This document shows positions 1-10,690 of a stretch of 64,000 nt of DNA, piece after piece. The stretch's first letter is position 1. Each line of letters starts with the position of its first letter. Source of the DNA: Muscardinus avellanarius. Taxonomy: Eukaryota; Chordata; Mammalia; Rodentia; Gliridae. The notes beneath the pieces were generated by a model. That model was not told the DNA's origin. It did not search any database and saw only the letters and a list, made by a program, of their open reading frames with translations. The translations under genes and the position numbers were made by a program. Location: NCBI GenBank assembly GCA_963383645.1, contig OY726572.1, forward strand, positions 72,368,356 to 72,432,355, read 5' to 3'.

Positions 1-165
1 GAGATTAGCCAATAGCAGAAAATGAAGGGTCTTATGTTTTCTCTAATATGTGCAAGCTGGGAAGTAACTGGGATATAAAAGAGATTCCAGATAACAGAGG
101 AAAAACTTCAGTGGAGCCAGGGAGGAGTTTTAAGTGAAGGGGAGGAGTAAGACTGAAGTTCATTA
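1..165 (+). mobile_element. L1 3' UTR fragment (cut by window edge)
   Basis: The text runs from the GAGATTAGCC motif that follows ORF2 in L1s of this window through the purine-rich 3' UTR (GTGGAGCCAGGGAGG). It matches the same stretch near 46540-46680 closely. It loses similarity near 165 without reaching the usual terminal ATGCACCAATAAAA, so the 3' end is missing or deleted. The 5' part lies outside the window. Confidence 0.75.
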
Positions 166-1026
166 ATGGAAACAAAGGCGGAGTTTTAAGTTTGATAGAC
201 TAGAAGCAATTCTTTTCAAAGAACACATGACATAGTTGTGTTGGAGGTAAGTGTAAATTTTCTCTCCACGAAGAGTAATGGCTTAGTGACCATCTGGTAA
301 TATTGGAAAAACTATAAATTTTGTGTGGCTCAAAGATCATTTTCTATTTTGTATAAATATAAAATATGAATATAATATAATGTATGTGTCCTATAAAAAC
401 TTTTTGTAACATTCCAAAATATAAATAAATCATCTTTATCTTAGCCTGAAATATTCAATAAAATTCAACTGCAGAAATTGCATAGACTCTATATGCTGAT
501 TAGCATAACAGAAATATATAGTAAAATATATGTTTAGAATACATCACATTTACCGGAAAATTAATTACCAGACTATATTTTCAATAAGAGCTATAACATT
601 ATCACAAAAATCAGGCCTATTTCATTATAAAATTTTCCACGTAAGAGACTAAAATTAAGTGAAGGACTAATGGCCTCTGTTTTTGAAGAGAGTACCTGAA
701 AATGTAAGCTTTAACATATGGCTGTTATATCCTTTTCAAATTAATCTTAAAATGTGTTTTAAAATTGTCAATTGTCACGTGATACTATAATGCACCAATA
801 AATTGTAAAAATGAATTAAAAATAATCAACAGTGCTTTTACCATGCATTATAGGTATGCAGTAACACTTATGTCAGTCTTTTCTACTGTAGCATATACTG
901 ACAATAAAATGGGTTCACACCAATAGAGAATTGCATTTTTAAATATAGAATGCCTAAATCAAGAAAATACATAAAATACTTTATTAATAAAAAGAGAAAC
1001 AAAATGTTAAGTGTATATAAGTACCA
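166..1026. other. AT-rich intergenic DNA, nothing recognised
   Basis: No long open frame, no SINE or L1 text and no simple-sequence tract is visible. It is probably single-copy or too old to recognise. Confidence 0.5.
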
Positions 1027-1905
1027 AATTCAAATGGCCAATAAATGCATGAAAAATGATCAACATCATGGCAATCAGAGAGATGCAAATTGAAACTACC
1101 CTGAGATTTAACCTAACTCCAACTAGAATGGCAATCATTCAAAACACAAACAACAACAAATGCTGGTGAGGATGTAAAGAAGTGGGAACTCTAGAAAACT
1201 GTTGGTGGGATTGCAACCACTTTGGAAAACAGTATGGAGCATCCTCAGAAGAATAAAAATGAATTTACCATTTAATCCAGCAATACCACTTCTGGTTATC
1301 TACCCCAAAAAAGGAAACCAAACTACCAAACTAATGGATGCATATCTATGTTCATATCTCCACAATTCACCATAGCCAAACTATGGAACCAGAGAAGATG
1401 TCCATCAACAGATGAATAGATTACAAAACTGTGGGATATGTACACAATGGAATTTTACTCAGTCATAAAGAAAAACACAATTACATTATTTACAGGGAAA
1501 TGGATGGAACTGGAGGACATTATGTTAAGTGAGATTAGCCAGTCACCAAAAGTAAGAAATCAGATGCTTTCCCTAATATGCAAAAGCTAGGTAGAAATGG
1601 ATCACAGGAGGAACTCTAGATGAAGAAGGAGATTCTATAGAGGAGCAAATAAGGAGACCTAACTGAGGGGATGGGAAGGGGGAAGAGGAAAACTCTCTAA
1701 AGCACATGATGCACTTAAACAAACATATCAAAGTCAATCACTAAAATCACTAAGCCAAACATGGAAAGGAGGAATGGAGAGGGAATGGAGTAGGGATTGG
1801 GTAAGGGCTAATTGGGTGATGTGTGCATGTATGTCTACACAAGTCTTTTATCCCATTAAGACGAATGACTACAATGCATCAAAAAAAAATAAAAAAGAAA
1901 GAAAT
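1027..1905 (+). mobile_element. L1, 5'-truncated: ORF2 C-terminal end plus 3' UTR
   Basis: It begins at CAAATTCAAATGGCCAATAA, a segment of ORF2 downstream of the RT domain that recurs at 33246 and elsewhere. It continues through the C-terminal text (ATGGAACTGGAGGACATTATG), a G-rich 3' UTR (GGGATGGGAAGGGGGAAGAG near 1660-1690) and the terminal ACAATGCATC, and ends in an interrupted A-tail near 1880-1905. No target-site duplication is obvious. The frame is broken, so it is a dead 5'-truncated copy. Confidence 0.9.
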
Positions 1906-2579
1906 GCGATGCAAGATCCTGGAATCTAAAAGCAGTGAGGCCCATGTACTAACCAGGGAGAATTCACAAGGAGACAACTGTGAAATTAGATTCATATTAT
2001 AGATGCATGAAGTAGTTTTACTTGACAAAGTTCATTGTTCCATAAACCTTTAAATTTCATAATCATACTGTTTTTATGGTTGATATCTAAAAAATTTAAA
2101 TATGCTCACATATGAGATGCACATAGTATTACTAATTTAGGACAGTGAATCATTAGCATCCTATAAATTTTATATTTTTTGATGATTTCTGTCTTGTATG
2201 TAAAATTTTGAAAATACATAATACATGTCTTTGAGGTAACTCTATTTTTCACTGTGAATAAATTCATGCTGATTCTGAGTCTGAACTTATAACAAAGGAA
2301 TCAATATTTCACTTTATTTGCTGTATGGGAAGCTAAATACCTTTGTACCTTTCTTTATTCATCTCTTAATGACAACGATCCTGAAATATTTTTACTATGA
2401 AATCTCATTTTTATAATGCTTATATAGTGTTTGCAACATGGTACTAATGATGAACTTATTTGATAATAATCACTGTAAAACGTTATTATATGTAACTATT
2501 TTTACAAAGAGGTTTATCATCTAAAGTAGAACAGAGTTTTTGCTAAATAAGGTAAAATGAATTTAAAATATAGATCATG
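1906..2579. other. AT-rich intergenic DNA, nothing recognised
   Basis: No repeat family or coding signal is recognised here. Confidence 0.45.
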
Positions 2580-2782
2580 ACTTTCAACTTTGGTACTATT
2601 AACAATGGGGATCAGATCATTTTTTTGTTCACTAGTGAATTATCCTGTTCTTTTGAGGAGATTTAACAGCTTCCTGACCTCTACTCACTGCCAGTAGTAG
2701 TTTTGACATCTGAAAATACTTCTGCACATAACCAAATGTCTCCTGGAGAGCAAAATACACCATGATTGAGAACCACTGATAT
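2580..2782 (-). mobile_element. MER20-like hAT-Charlie DNA transposon remnant
   Basis: Read on the minus strand, it starts ATCAGTGGTTCTCAATCATGG and continues with text equivalent to the MER20 features 'ccaggagacatttgg', a short run resembling 'ctactggcagtgagtagagg' and 'aggataattcactag', ending near a degraded inverted terminus (plus-strand CTTTCAACTTTGGTACTATT). About 200 bp is near the ~220 bp family length. MER20 is a nonautonomous hAT element active before placental radiation, so this is an old, probably orthologous insertion. Family assignment is from memory of the consensus. Confidence 0.8.
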
Positions 2783-4496
2783 AGGTGATTCACAGTTATT
2801 GAAAATTGCTGTACTGTCAATAACCCAGAAGAGAGTAAAATCAAAATTTGTTCAAATTGTAGGTGGAAACATTTATTTATCATTGTTCTTAATCCTATGT
2901 TGCCTAAGGTTGAAAACTGAATACAAAAAAAAAAATTTTAATAGGATGTAAGCTATAAGGCTTACTTTTAATTCTATATTGTAGCTTAATTTAGTTTATA
3001 TATCAAATTGCTAATAGTTTCATTACTTTATTCCTTTTAGTGTTAAAGTATTTTGATTTTTGTTCTTTGCTAACATTTCCAGTGACTACTCATTTTTAAG
3101 TAAGCCTAAGATTTTTTTATTAAAAAATTTTCAGAAAGCCTCTTTTTAAGTGAATCCTCTTTTAAGTAAGCCTAAAATTTTTCTGTTACTGCTTTAACCA
3201 TATAATTATCCCTTAGTTTTAAATACTATTTTATTATTGTGTTTATCTACATATAATTGATAACTTTACTCAATTTACATACTCATAATTTTAAGCTTTA
3301 CTTGTAATTTCCAACAAATTATGATAACTTGCTATACATATTTTAATATATTATATATTATAATGTTCTATGTGTGCTTAAAATGTATTTTCTGTAATTT
3401 CTTGGTAGATTATTCTATAAACATTTATTTATTGTCCAAATCATTTTACTTAAATAATAATCGTATAATTCATCAGGAAAATATAACTAAAGCCCCAATG
3501 AAATACCAATACCCACTACTTTTATTGGTGTATCATAATCTTATGTCATAAGGTAGTTCATCATGAAAATTACTTCCATGGTACAATCAGTTAGTATGCA
3601 GTACTTATAAGTACACACTTATTAGAAGGTCACAAGTTACAAGATTTATTGTTGACCAGGACATGTAAAAACTGGGACTCTCATACAATATTGGGGAAAA
3701 TTTTATAGAGTCCATCTAGTTTAGGTATGTCTATATGAGACTTTTTTCATGTATTAGTACCTAGTGTGTAATATATCACCAAAAATTGATTTATAACACT
3801 ATTGACCACACTGCATCGTTAACACAATTTAGTATTTTGGGAGAGGCAGTACTCATTTAAGTCAATCAGGGGCTGGGTGATTTCTGAAGGCAACGTTCAG
3901 ATGTTTAGTGTTTAGGTATACTGGCTGATCTAGGAGAACTGAGGACTATATTATTTTTCTCATATAGTTGATCTATAATAACTTTAAATAGCATTTTTAA
4001 CATTCAGCTTTTATAATTATAACAAAATGTTAACTTCTCTGGAATACTAAGAATAAAACTTTTATTTTCAGACATCTGACTACTATCCTTTAGTATACAA
4101 ATAGTGTCACCTCTCTGTCTTCCTTGTATTGAGAGCCTGCTTTTTCATTTCCCACGTCTATATCATTATCTGTTATAAAATAACTCAATTAGTCTTAAGC
4201 TCAATACTTTATTTCGGGTTCTGTCCCAATTTTTGAGTTCTTCATTTAAAATATATTTTTTACTCTTGTTATTCCCATGTGATTTTTCATAATCACAAAT
4301 TCTAACTTTATGCCCTCAATAGCTTCTTTCTATTTAGTCTACTCAGCCTATGTCTTCATTTTAACAGTAGATGTAGTCCTCAATTCCTCAATTATCTAAG
4401 TATTTTCCCATTAACGCATTTCTTCTGATGATATCAGCCACTTTGGCACTTAATATATATCTGTGGAGAATGGTGCATTCCAGGTCTCTCCTTGTA
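2783..4496. other. AT-rich intergenic DNA, nothing recognised
   Basis: About 1.7 kb of AT-rich sequence with short open frames only and no codon-like structure. A ~20-bp imperfect direct repeat (TTTTAAGTAAGCCTAA) occurs near 3093 and 3161. A short A-run lies at 2924-2935. Confidence 0.45.
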
Positions 4497-4508
4497 CACT
4501 TATGGTAA

Positions 4509-4693
4509 TTTTTTTAATGGTACTGGGGCTCCTGGAAGCCCTTCTACCTCCGGGCTACACTCCAAGGGCTATTTTATGCTTTTTATGTTTGGAAACAGGG
4601 TCTCTTAAGCCAGCACTGCTGGCTTCGAACCTGCGCGATCCTATCTCCACCTCCCAAGCGTGGGGATTACAAGTGTGCACCACCACGCCCGGC
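4509..4693 (-). mobile_element. B1-dID-like SINE (young 'CTTAAGCCAGC' subtype) with 12-bp TSD
   Basis: On the minus strand the element opens with GGCCGGGCGTGGTGGTGCAC (7SL/B1 head with pol III box A), carries a box-B-like GGTTCGAAGCCAGC, then TTAAGAGACCCTGTTTCCAAA, then an ID-like tail ending CCCCAGTACCA plus an A-rich tail. The 12-bp direct repeat CACTTATGGTAA flanks it at 4497-4508 and 4694-4705, so the boundaries are exact. It belongs to the CpG-richer subtype with long, intact target-site duplications. Confidence 0.95.
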
Positions 4694-5242
4694 CACTTAT
4701 GGTAAATTTAAGGTGATATATGCCCTTAAGCAGACAGCTTCACTTTACAGCCTGGGACTGACCACCTTCATCTGCTGCACACCATGTTCTGCCTTGAGGT
4801 ACCCTGAGCATGGGCACCGATTACCTAATTATGTTTTAATATATTTTTCTCATCATATATAGCTTGTAGAAAAAAAGAAATTTCTGATCAGATAATGTTC
4901 TATTAATATATCTATTTTGCAATATTAATATCTGAAAGTCCTCCATGTTGCACCGCCACCCCTTTGACACAAGAAAATGGAGGAATTTTTTTCCCCTCCA
5001 TGGGTAACTCTCACCTTAGTATCATATTCACATACTTTCTGTGGACGTTGTGGCATCTCTACTTATGAGTTAAGAACAAGAGTCTGCTAGAAATTCCAAT
5101 TCTATTTTCTTGACAATTGTTTATAATGAACATCATAGACTATTTTAAATTGCATGCTGACTGTGACTTCACAGTCTAATAGAATGAAAGATGCCAGGAT
5201 AGCACTTTGCTAACAGTATATTTGATTTCCAATTTAACTAGG

Positions 5243-5399
5243 TATGATTCTCAAACTTTACTATACATCATTACTTCACAGAGGCTAGTCTAAAACACAT
5301 GATTGAAGCCTTATCACCAAGGTTTCTCATTCTACACTTGGTGGAATATAACCTAGGAATTTGTATTCTCAACAATTTTTCAGATAACGATGCTGCTGG
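5243..5399 (+). mobile_element. MER5-like hAT-Charlie fossil, 3' truncated
   Basis: The text ATTCTCAAACTTTACTATAC, then TAAAACACATGATTG, GGAATTTGTATTCTCAACAA and GATGCTGCTGG follows the order of the MER5A/B consensus (TTCTCAAACTT..., TTAAAACACAGATTG, GAGAATTTGCATTTCTAACAA, GATGCTGCTGG). It stops exactly where the next SINE begins, so the SINE probably removed or displaced its last ~30 bp. Confidence 0.7.
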
Positions 5400-5621
5400 G
5401 TTTTTTTTATTTTTTTTTATTTTTTTTGCAGTACTGGTGATGGAACCCAATGGAATTCTACCTCTGAGCTGTACCCCCAGACATATTTTTTTATTCTGTA
5501 TTTTGAAACAGGGTCTGAGTTGCAAAGGGCCTCACACTAAATAGCTGAGGCTGGCCTTGAACCACTGTCTTCCTATCTCAACCTCCCAATTCTGGGATTA
5601 CAAGCGTGAGTAGCCAAGTTC
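5400..5621 (-). mobile_element. B1-dID-like SINE (older 'CACTGAGTTGCA' subtype)
   Basis: Antisense order: T-rich tail at 5401-5429, ID-like part (GAACCCAATGGAATTCTACC), middle TTTTGAAACAGGGTCT, then the B1 head read backwards (TGGGATTACAAGCGTGAG). It retains the GCAAAGGGCCTCACACTAAATAGCTGAGG insertion absent from the younger subtype. The 5' end of the element is degraded. Confidence 0.9.
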
Positions 5622-5734
5622 TGCTTACTGCTGTTTTTTCATTGCTATAAAATAATTAAATCTGACTTTGGCCATTTACATTAGCCCAAAAGAAAGATGG
5701 CTTTATTCAAGGCGAGGTTTACTTATTATTACAC

Positions 5735-6092
5735 AAGTAAATGACTTCAAAAAATGCAGAAGCTAGGGAGAAAAAGATTAGTAAAAAGAACTCTAGATGA
5801 AGGAGGGGAAACCATAGATGAGTAGATAAGGAGGCCTAACTGGGGTTGATGGGAAGGGTAAGAGGAAAATTCCCTAATGTACATGATGACATTCATAAAC
5901 ATAGCAAAGTCAATTACTAAGACAAACATGAGAAGGAAGGAGAGGGTAGGAAATAGGGTGTGATTTAGGGAAGGGCTTAATGAGTGAGGTGTTTCATGCA
6001 TCTTGCAATAAATGAGAGATGTGTTTCACCATCTTGTACTTCATTAAGACGTATGACTACAATGCACCAATAAAAAAAAAAAACTTAAAAAA
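5735..6092 (+). mobile_element. L1 3' UTR, 5'-truncated with A-tail
   Basis: Runs from AGAAGCTAGGGAGAAAA through the G-rich UTR and the terminal ACAATGCACCAATAAAA to an A-tail at 6071-6083. Colinear with the copies at 1550-1905 and 33780-34100. Confidence 0.9.
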
Positions 6093-6129
6093 TGTTTAAT
6101 CGTATAAAATATTTTACTTTTTTAAATTT

Positions 6130-6470
6130 TTAAATGTTGTTGGTAAAACCGGTTAACTATACTCCAAAAAAATTGAAATAAACTCCACTTTCTCACCCTG
6201 CACAAGAGTTAATTCAAGATAGATCAAAGACTTGGAAATTAAGACCAGAAATCTTGAGGCTCCTTGAAGAGGTCCAACACTGCAATACATAGGCACAGGT
6301 AAAATCTTTATTGACAAGATACCAAATACACAAGAAATTAAAAGGAGGATCAATACGTGGGATTGCATTAAACTGAAGAGCTTCTGTACAGCAAAGGAAA
6401 CAATCAAGATTCTCAACCAAGAGCCAACAGAATGAAAGAAGATTTTTGCCACCTACTACTCTGTGGACAA
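6130..6470 (+). mobile_element. L1 ORF2 internal fragment
   Basis: Matches the ORF2 stretch seen at 32815-33125 (TGGAAATTA...AGACCAG...CTTGAGGCTCCTTGAAGAGG; ATTGCATTAAACTGAAGAGC). Several indels break the frame. It lies directly downstream of another L1 3' end in the same orientation, so it is a separate insertion rather than a continuation. A CCA/CAA simple repeat follows at 6496-6532. Confidence 0.85.
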
Positions 6471-6495
6471 TTTTTTTATATCTGCTTGCAAAAAT

Positions 6496-6532
6496 ACTAC
6501 CACCACCACCAACAACAACAACAACAACAAAA
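6496..6532. repeat. (ACC)n/(AAC)n trinucleotide tract
   Basis: Four ACC-type units followed by about seven ACA/CAA units. It encodes a meaningless Thr/Asn run in one frame. Confidence 0.9.
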
Positions 6533-6824
6533 CTCAAACAGTTTATGCAGAGAATTTGGTTAATATTAACAGCTGGACATTATTTTTTCATTCCTTCCAA
6601 ATGATCCAGTCTCCCCGATCCTCCATTCTACTCTATTTGGAAGAGGTTAGTAGATCAAATATGCACTATTTATTTGGCATCCTTTCTCATCTCTATTAGT
6701 CATGTTTTCTAGAGAAACTGCACATATAGTATGTATATCATCTATCTGGAAAGATTTTTTGTAACTGGTTCATTTGATTGTAGGGGCTTGTAAAGTCAAA
6801 AACAGAAAGGCTAGTATTTTAATT

Positions 6825-7110
6825 AGCATTTTTGACACAACAACCAAAATACCTAACCAGCATAAATTAGAGATAGAAAGGTTTATTTGGGCTTATAGTT
6901 TTAGAGCCTCCAAGGCTGAAACAGCATCCCAGCTTGAAGCAGAAAGAATGACAGGGAATAGCAAGAAAAGATACAGACCCTGAAGCCCATCCTTGGTGAT
7001 CTAACCATGCCCCATCTCTGATCCTTGCTGCTCTGGGGACATGCTTTTACCATATGGATTTTGGGGGGGAGGAAGGGCATTCTATATTCAAATCATAATA
7101 GCTGTCCAAA
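6825..7110 (+). mobile_element. Ancient mammalian interspersed repeat, family unresolved
   Basis: The stretch contains AGGTTTATTTGGGCTTATAG...TTAGAGCCTCCAAGG at the left and CATATGGATTTTGGGGGGGA...CAAATCATAATA at the right. This spacing and these end motifs recur in a widespread old repeat whose ends read 'tttatttggctcacagttctggaggc' and 'catatgaattttgggggac'. A similar copy lies at 59770-60110. I cannot name the family with certainty. Confidence 0.5.
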
Positions 7111-8514
7111 AGCTTCTCCCAAGGATTGGTGTCCTCTCTAGTCAAAGGCCGTCTACCTGCAGAATTCCCTCCTCCTAGAGGAACTTACCTTTTTTTTTTT
7201 TATCGCTATCAGTGGATTAGATGGATCCTAAGCCCCTTATGAAGGGTAACGTTCATTACTCAAGGTCGACATATTTAAATATTAATTGCATCATCAAAAA
7301 TACCTTCACAGAAACATCTAGACCAGTGGTTGCCTCAAACTCTAACATGCCTTACTTGATACACAAATGACTTCCTCTCTATGCCCTCTGACATCTGGTT
7401 GGGTTCATTTAATGGTAAGTTTTAGCAAATATGAAGGAGGAAGAAGCAAAGGACCAGGGAAATTTGCCCCTTGGTTTCCTACTGGATGTGATGCTCCAGA
7501 CTTCAAGGTTCCTATCAAAGAAACCCTTTACACTTGACACCTTTGTTCAGTTCCAATTCACTTCTTTTTCTCTCACTCATTCCCACAGAGAAGGATAACA
7601 GACTCCCCTTCTTCCCCTCACCTCTTATTAGCTTCTTCATGGTGCACTGTTCTTTAGTTTGTTGCTAAATGTCCCTTTGAGGTTTGAAAACAGTCCCTTC
7701 GCTGAAACCTCTTCCATTATCCCAAAGTACCTGCCCTCTTTTTCCTGCCATAAATGGACCGACTATGGGTTTAGAAATTACCAGATCACTCCTATGTATA
7801 ACCACAGTTTCTAAAGGAAAGCCAAAGACATTTCACCCACTGTGTAACAATTCCTTTCACCCTTAGAGCATTCAGCTGCTCAGTATAATTTCCAGTTTCA
7901 CTTCAGAACACTCTTTGTTTGCAGGGATATCATCCCCCAATCCTCAATTGGCTGTTAACCTCGTGAAACAGGCTTGATCTTTGGAAGTTCAGCCTGTACA
8001 GAAATTGAGTTGAATAATACTATAAAAAATAGAAAATAATCTTCACTATCAAATTGCTTCACTCACACCTTACGCAGTTGGAAGCAAACGACAGGGTTTT
8101 CTTTAGGTCAGTAGTTGGTGCCATTTCTGCAACTGTGGTGGAGGAACATGGCACATTTATTCATTTTGTTCAACATCTATCGCTTGACTCTTCTAAATAG
8201 CATATATACTGTTTCTTGCACCACTTGCTAGGACTGCTGAAGCCAGCATTGCACCCACAACTTTTTTAAAAGATTCTAAACAAAAAGGCTTTATTCTTGC
8301 CCATGTCTCCCATGCATCCAGGCCATGTGACAAAGCTTGCCTCTTTGCCTCAGTCACTAAGCAGCTACTAATAATTTTTTTTACAATATTTTGACATAAA
8401 AATACATTAAAAAAACACTGTGTGAGTTTCCAATAGAGAGTAAGCTAAATTTGGTGACATCGCAGGGGAATCCTAACAACTGGTGTCTTCTCAGTTATCT
8501 GCTATTGCCTTTAT
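7111..8514. other. Intergenic DNA of mixed composition, nothing assigned
   Basis: Somewhat less AT-rich than its surroundings. There is a T-run at 7191-7201 and a short CCAGTGGTTGCCTCAAACTC at 7323-7342 that hints at a hAT terminus but does not continue. No open frame with coding character was found. Confidence 0.45.
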
Positions 8515-8690
8515 ACTTTTCAGAATATGCTAAAAATTGTTATTTTTTTCTTGCTAAATTGACACCTTTATCAATATAACTTTATTTCTTTTTTGTACTT
8601 TGAAATAAAGTTTATATTATCTAAGTATGGCTACTACTACTTTCTTTTGGCTTCCATTTGAGTGGAATACTCAAAAAATATAGTTTCTAG
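8515..8690 (-). mobile_element. L1 ORF2 fragment, antisense
   Basis: Carries TTTATCAATATAACTTTATT and TACTTTGAAATAAAGTTTAT, then GTATGGCTACTACTAC and TGGAATACTC, which is the antisense of an ORF2 segment upstream of the RT core. The same segment occurs at 10213-10345 with visibly high similarity. Confidence 0.75.
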
Positions 8691-8891
8691 AACCAATTAG
8701 CACCGGGGGTCATAGCATTTTATGATTATTCATATAAACTAATTATAATACTAATTATGTAAAATTACATCTACTGGTTGTGACAGAATTGAACAATTAT
8801 CCTATTTTATGCATTTAGATAACTTCCAGGGGTCACAATTAATGATCCTTAATAATAGTCCTTATCTATGAATTTAAATGTTAATTTGCAG

Positions 8892-9215
8892 AATGGTTTG
8901 GATTCAGAAAGTCCCCCTGCAATGTTGGAAGCAGGGTTTTATGATGAAGAGTCCTTAGGATTGTGGCTTTAGGGATTACAGATGGCCTCTCCTCTTCCTG
9001 CTCACTCTCTGGTTCTAGGCTCCCCCATGTGAGAGTGATGGCTTGCAATCCCCCACTCACTGCCTCTCACCCATCATGTCCTGAACTCCTCAGACCCAGC
9101 CTCACATGGACTGAATCCAGAAATCTCCAAAAACGGTAAGCAAATAAATCTCCTTTCGTATAGATTGTGTGTCCAGTTGTTTTGGATTAAGGCAGTGAGA
9201 ATGTTGACTGAGACA
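8892..9215 (+). mobile_element. MaLR (ERVL-class) LTR remnant
   Basis: Starts near ATGGTTTGGATTCAGAAAG and ends GTAAGCAAATAAATCTCC...TGTCCAGTTGTTTTGG...GAGAATGTTGACTGAGACA, which follows the MST/ORR/MLT1 MaLR pattern: AATAAA polyadenylation signal, then 'agttgttttggtatagcag...gactgagaca'. The middle is diverged. MaLRs are nonautonomous ERVL-related elements. A solo or partial LTR; no internal region is seen. Confidence 0.75.
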
Positions 9216-9584
9216 ATCTGTGAAAGCAGACATAAAATAAATGCTTTATGACTATGTATATTAATGAATAGAACAAAGTATCAAGAACTGTGTGGCTTGA
9301 ACAGTAAAAATGTTTTCTCAGAGTTCCACTGAGGTGAGATGTTTGGCCTTTCAGTAGGCATCCCTTGTTGGCTGAGACACTGTTGTCATCTTCTATCCTC
9401 ACACAGTTTCTTTGTGCACATATCCCTGGTTGTTCTTTGTTAAATCAAACTTCCTTTCATTAATAATACCCTATATATCAAATTAAGTTCCACCCACATG
9501 ACTTACTTGAAACTTAATTACGTATTTGAAGTCCTATTTCTAGGTAAGGTACAAAGAGATTAGAATGTTGAAGAGACATGTGAA

Positions 9585-9655
9585 TACTATTTACAATAGC
9601 CAAGCAATGGAAACAACCTAAGGGTCCACCCAGTAATGAAAGAATAAAGAAAATA

Positions 9656-9712
<57 letters not shown>

Positions 9713-9760
9713 CTCATGAGATAATTTCCAGCCATAAAAGTATTGAAATCTTGTTAATTG
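9585..9760 (+). mobile_element. Old L1 ORF2 3' fragment carrying a (TA)n
   Basis: ATTTACAATAGCCAAGCAATGG, AAACAACCTAAGGGTCCACC and CAGCCATAAAAGTATTGAAATC are standard C-terminal ORF2 text of older L1 families. The 'gatatatatatatacaatggaat' site of L1 has expanded into a long TA tract. Confidence 0.8.
9658..9711. repeat. (TA)27 microsatellite inside L1
   Basis: An uninterrupted TA run of about 54 bp. It sits at the natural short TA stretch of L1 ORF2, so it is likely an expansion of L1 sequence. Confidence 0.95.
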
Positions 9761-9769
9761 CATGGAATA

Positions 9770-10690
9770 TTCTACAGATGTCTATTGGGACTGTCTGGTC
9801 TAGGGTGCAGTTTAACTCTGCTATTTCTCAGATGATTTTCTGTTCACTGATGAAAGTAGAGAGCTGAAAATATCCTACTGCTGAATTGTAGGCTGACTTA
9901 CTCTTTAGTTTTATTAATAGTTTCACTATATATTTAGGTGAACTGATATTGGGGACATGTACACTTAAAATTATTACTTTTTTCTTGCTTAATTGACTCC
10001 TTTTTTTTTTTTTTGTGGGTCTGGGGGTGGAACCCAGGGGCATTTGACCTCCGAGCTACACCCCCTGCCCTATTTTTTATTCTTTATTTTGAAACCGGGT
10101 CTCACTGAGTTGCAGAGGGCCTCACTAAGTAGCTGAGGCTATCCGCGAACCGCGATCCTCCAGGTCTCAGCCTCCCGAATGCTGGGATTACAAGCGTGCG
10201 CCACCACGCCCGGCTTAATTGACTCCTTTATCAATATAACTTTCCTTATCTCATTTTAGTACTTTGAAATAAAGTCTATATTATATAAGTATGGCCACTA
10301 CTACTTTCTTTTGGCTTCTATTTGAGTGGAATACTAAAAAAATAGTAAATTAAAACATAGAATAAATTCTGTCACTCACATTCAATTTCTGTGTTCCTGT
10401 GGTTGAAGTGAGTTTCTTGTGATATGGCCTTGATTCTACATATATAATTTGTTTTTCTATATTACTCTCTATCTTTTAATGGGAGAATTTAATCTATTTA
10501 AATACAAAATACTTATCAATATATAAGGTCTTATTACACTCATTTTGTAATGTACTTTCTCATTTTATTTACATTATTTCTTTCTACCTCTCATAAATAT
10601 ACTACCTGATTAAATGATCCACCCTTGTTCCATGTATTGATTCTCTGACTTGTAATTTTGCTTTGTCTATTATAGTTTTTTCTTTGTACA
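9770..10690 (-). mobile_element. Old L1 ORF2 fragment, antisense, split by a SINE
   Basis: Antisense L1 motifs run in order: ACTGCTGAATTGTAGGCTGA, TTTATTAATAGTTTCACTAT, TTGACTCCTTTATCAATATA, GAAGTGAGTTTCTTGTG and TTTTAATGGGAGAATTTAAT. The SINE at 10001-10212 interrupts it. The right edge is vague. Confidence 0.75.
10001..10212 (-). mobile_element. B1-dID-like SINE (older subtype) inside L1, with TSD
   Basis: T-tail at 10001-10014, ID-like part (GGAACCCAGGGGCATTTGACC), TTTTGAAACCGGGTCTCACT, then the B1 head backwards ending CACCACGCCCG. The flanks share GCTTAATTGACTCCTTT-like repeats (9987-10000 and 10213-10226), which proves insertion into the L1. Confidence 0.95.

Noticed and set aside
7321..7400. 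Possible second MER5/MER20-type hAT terminus (CCAGTGGTTGCCTCAAACTC)
   Set aside because: Similarity ends after about 25 bp; no opposite terminus found.
9514..9735. Tyr-Ile repeat protein
   Set aside because: Translation of the (TA)27 tract in an L1 fragment.
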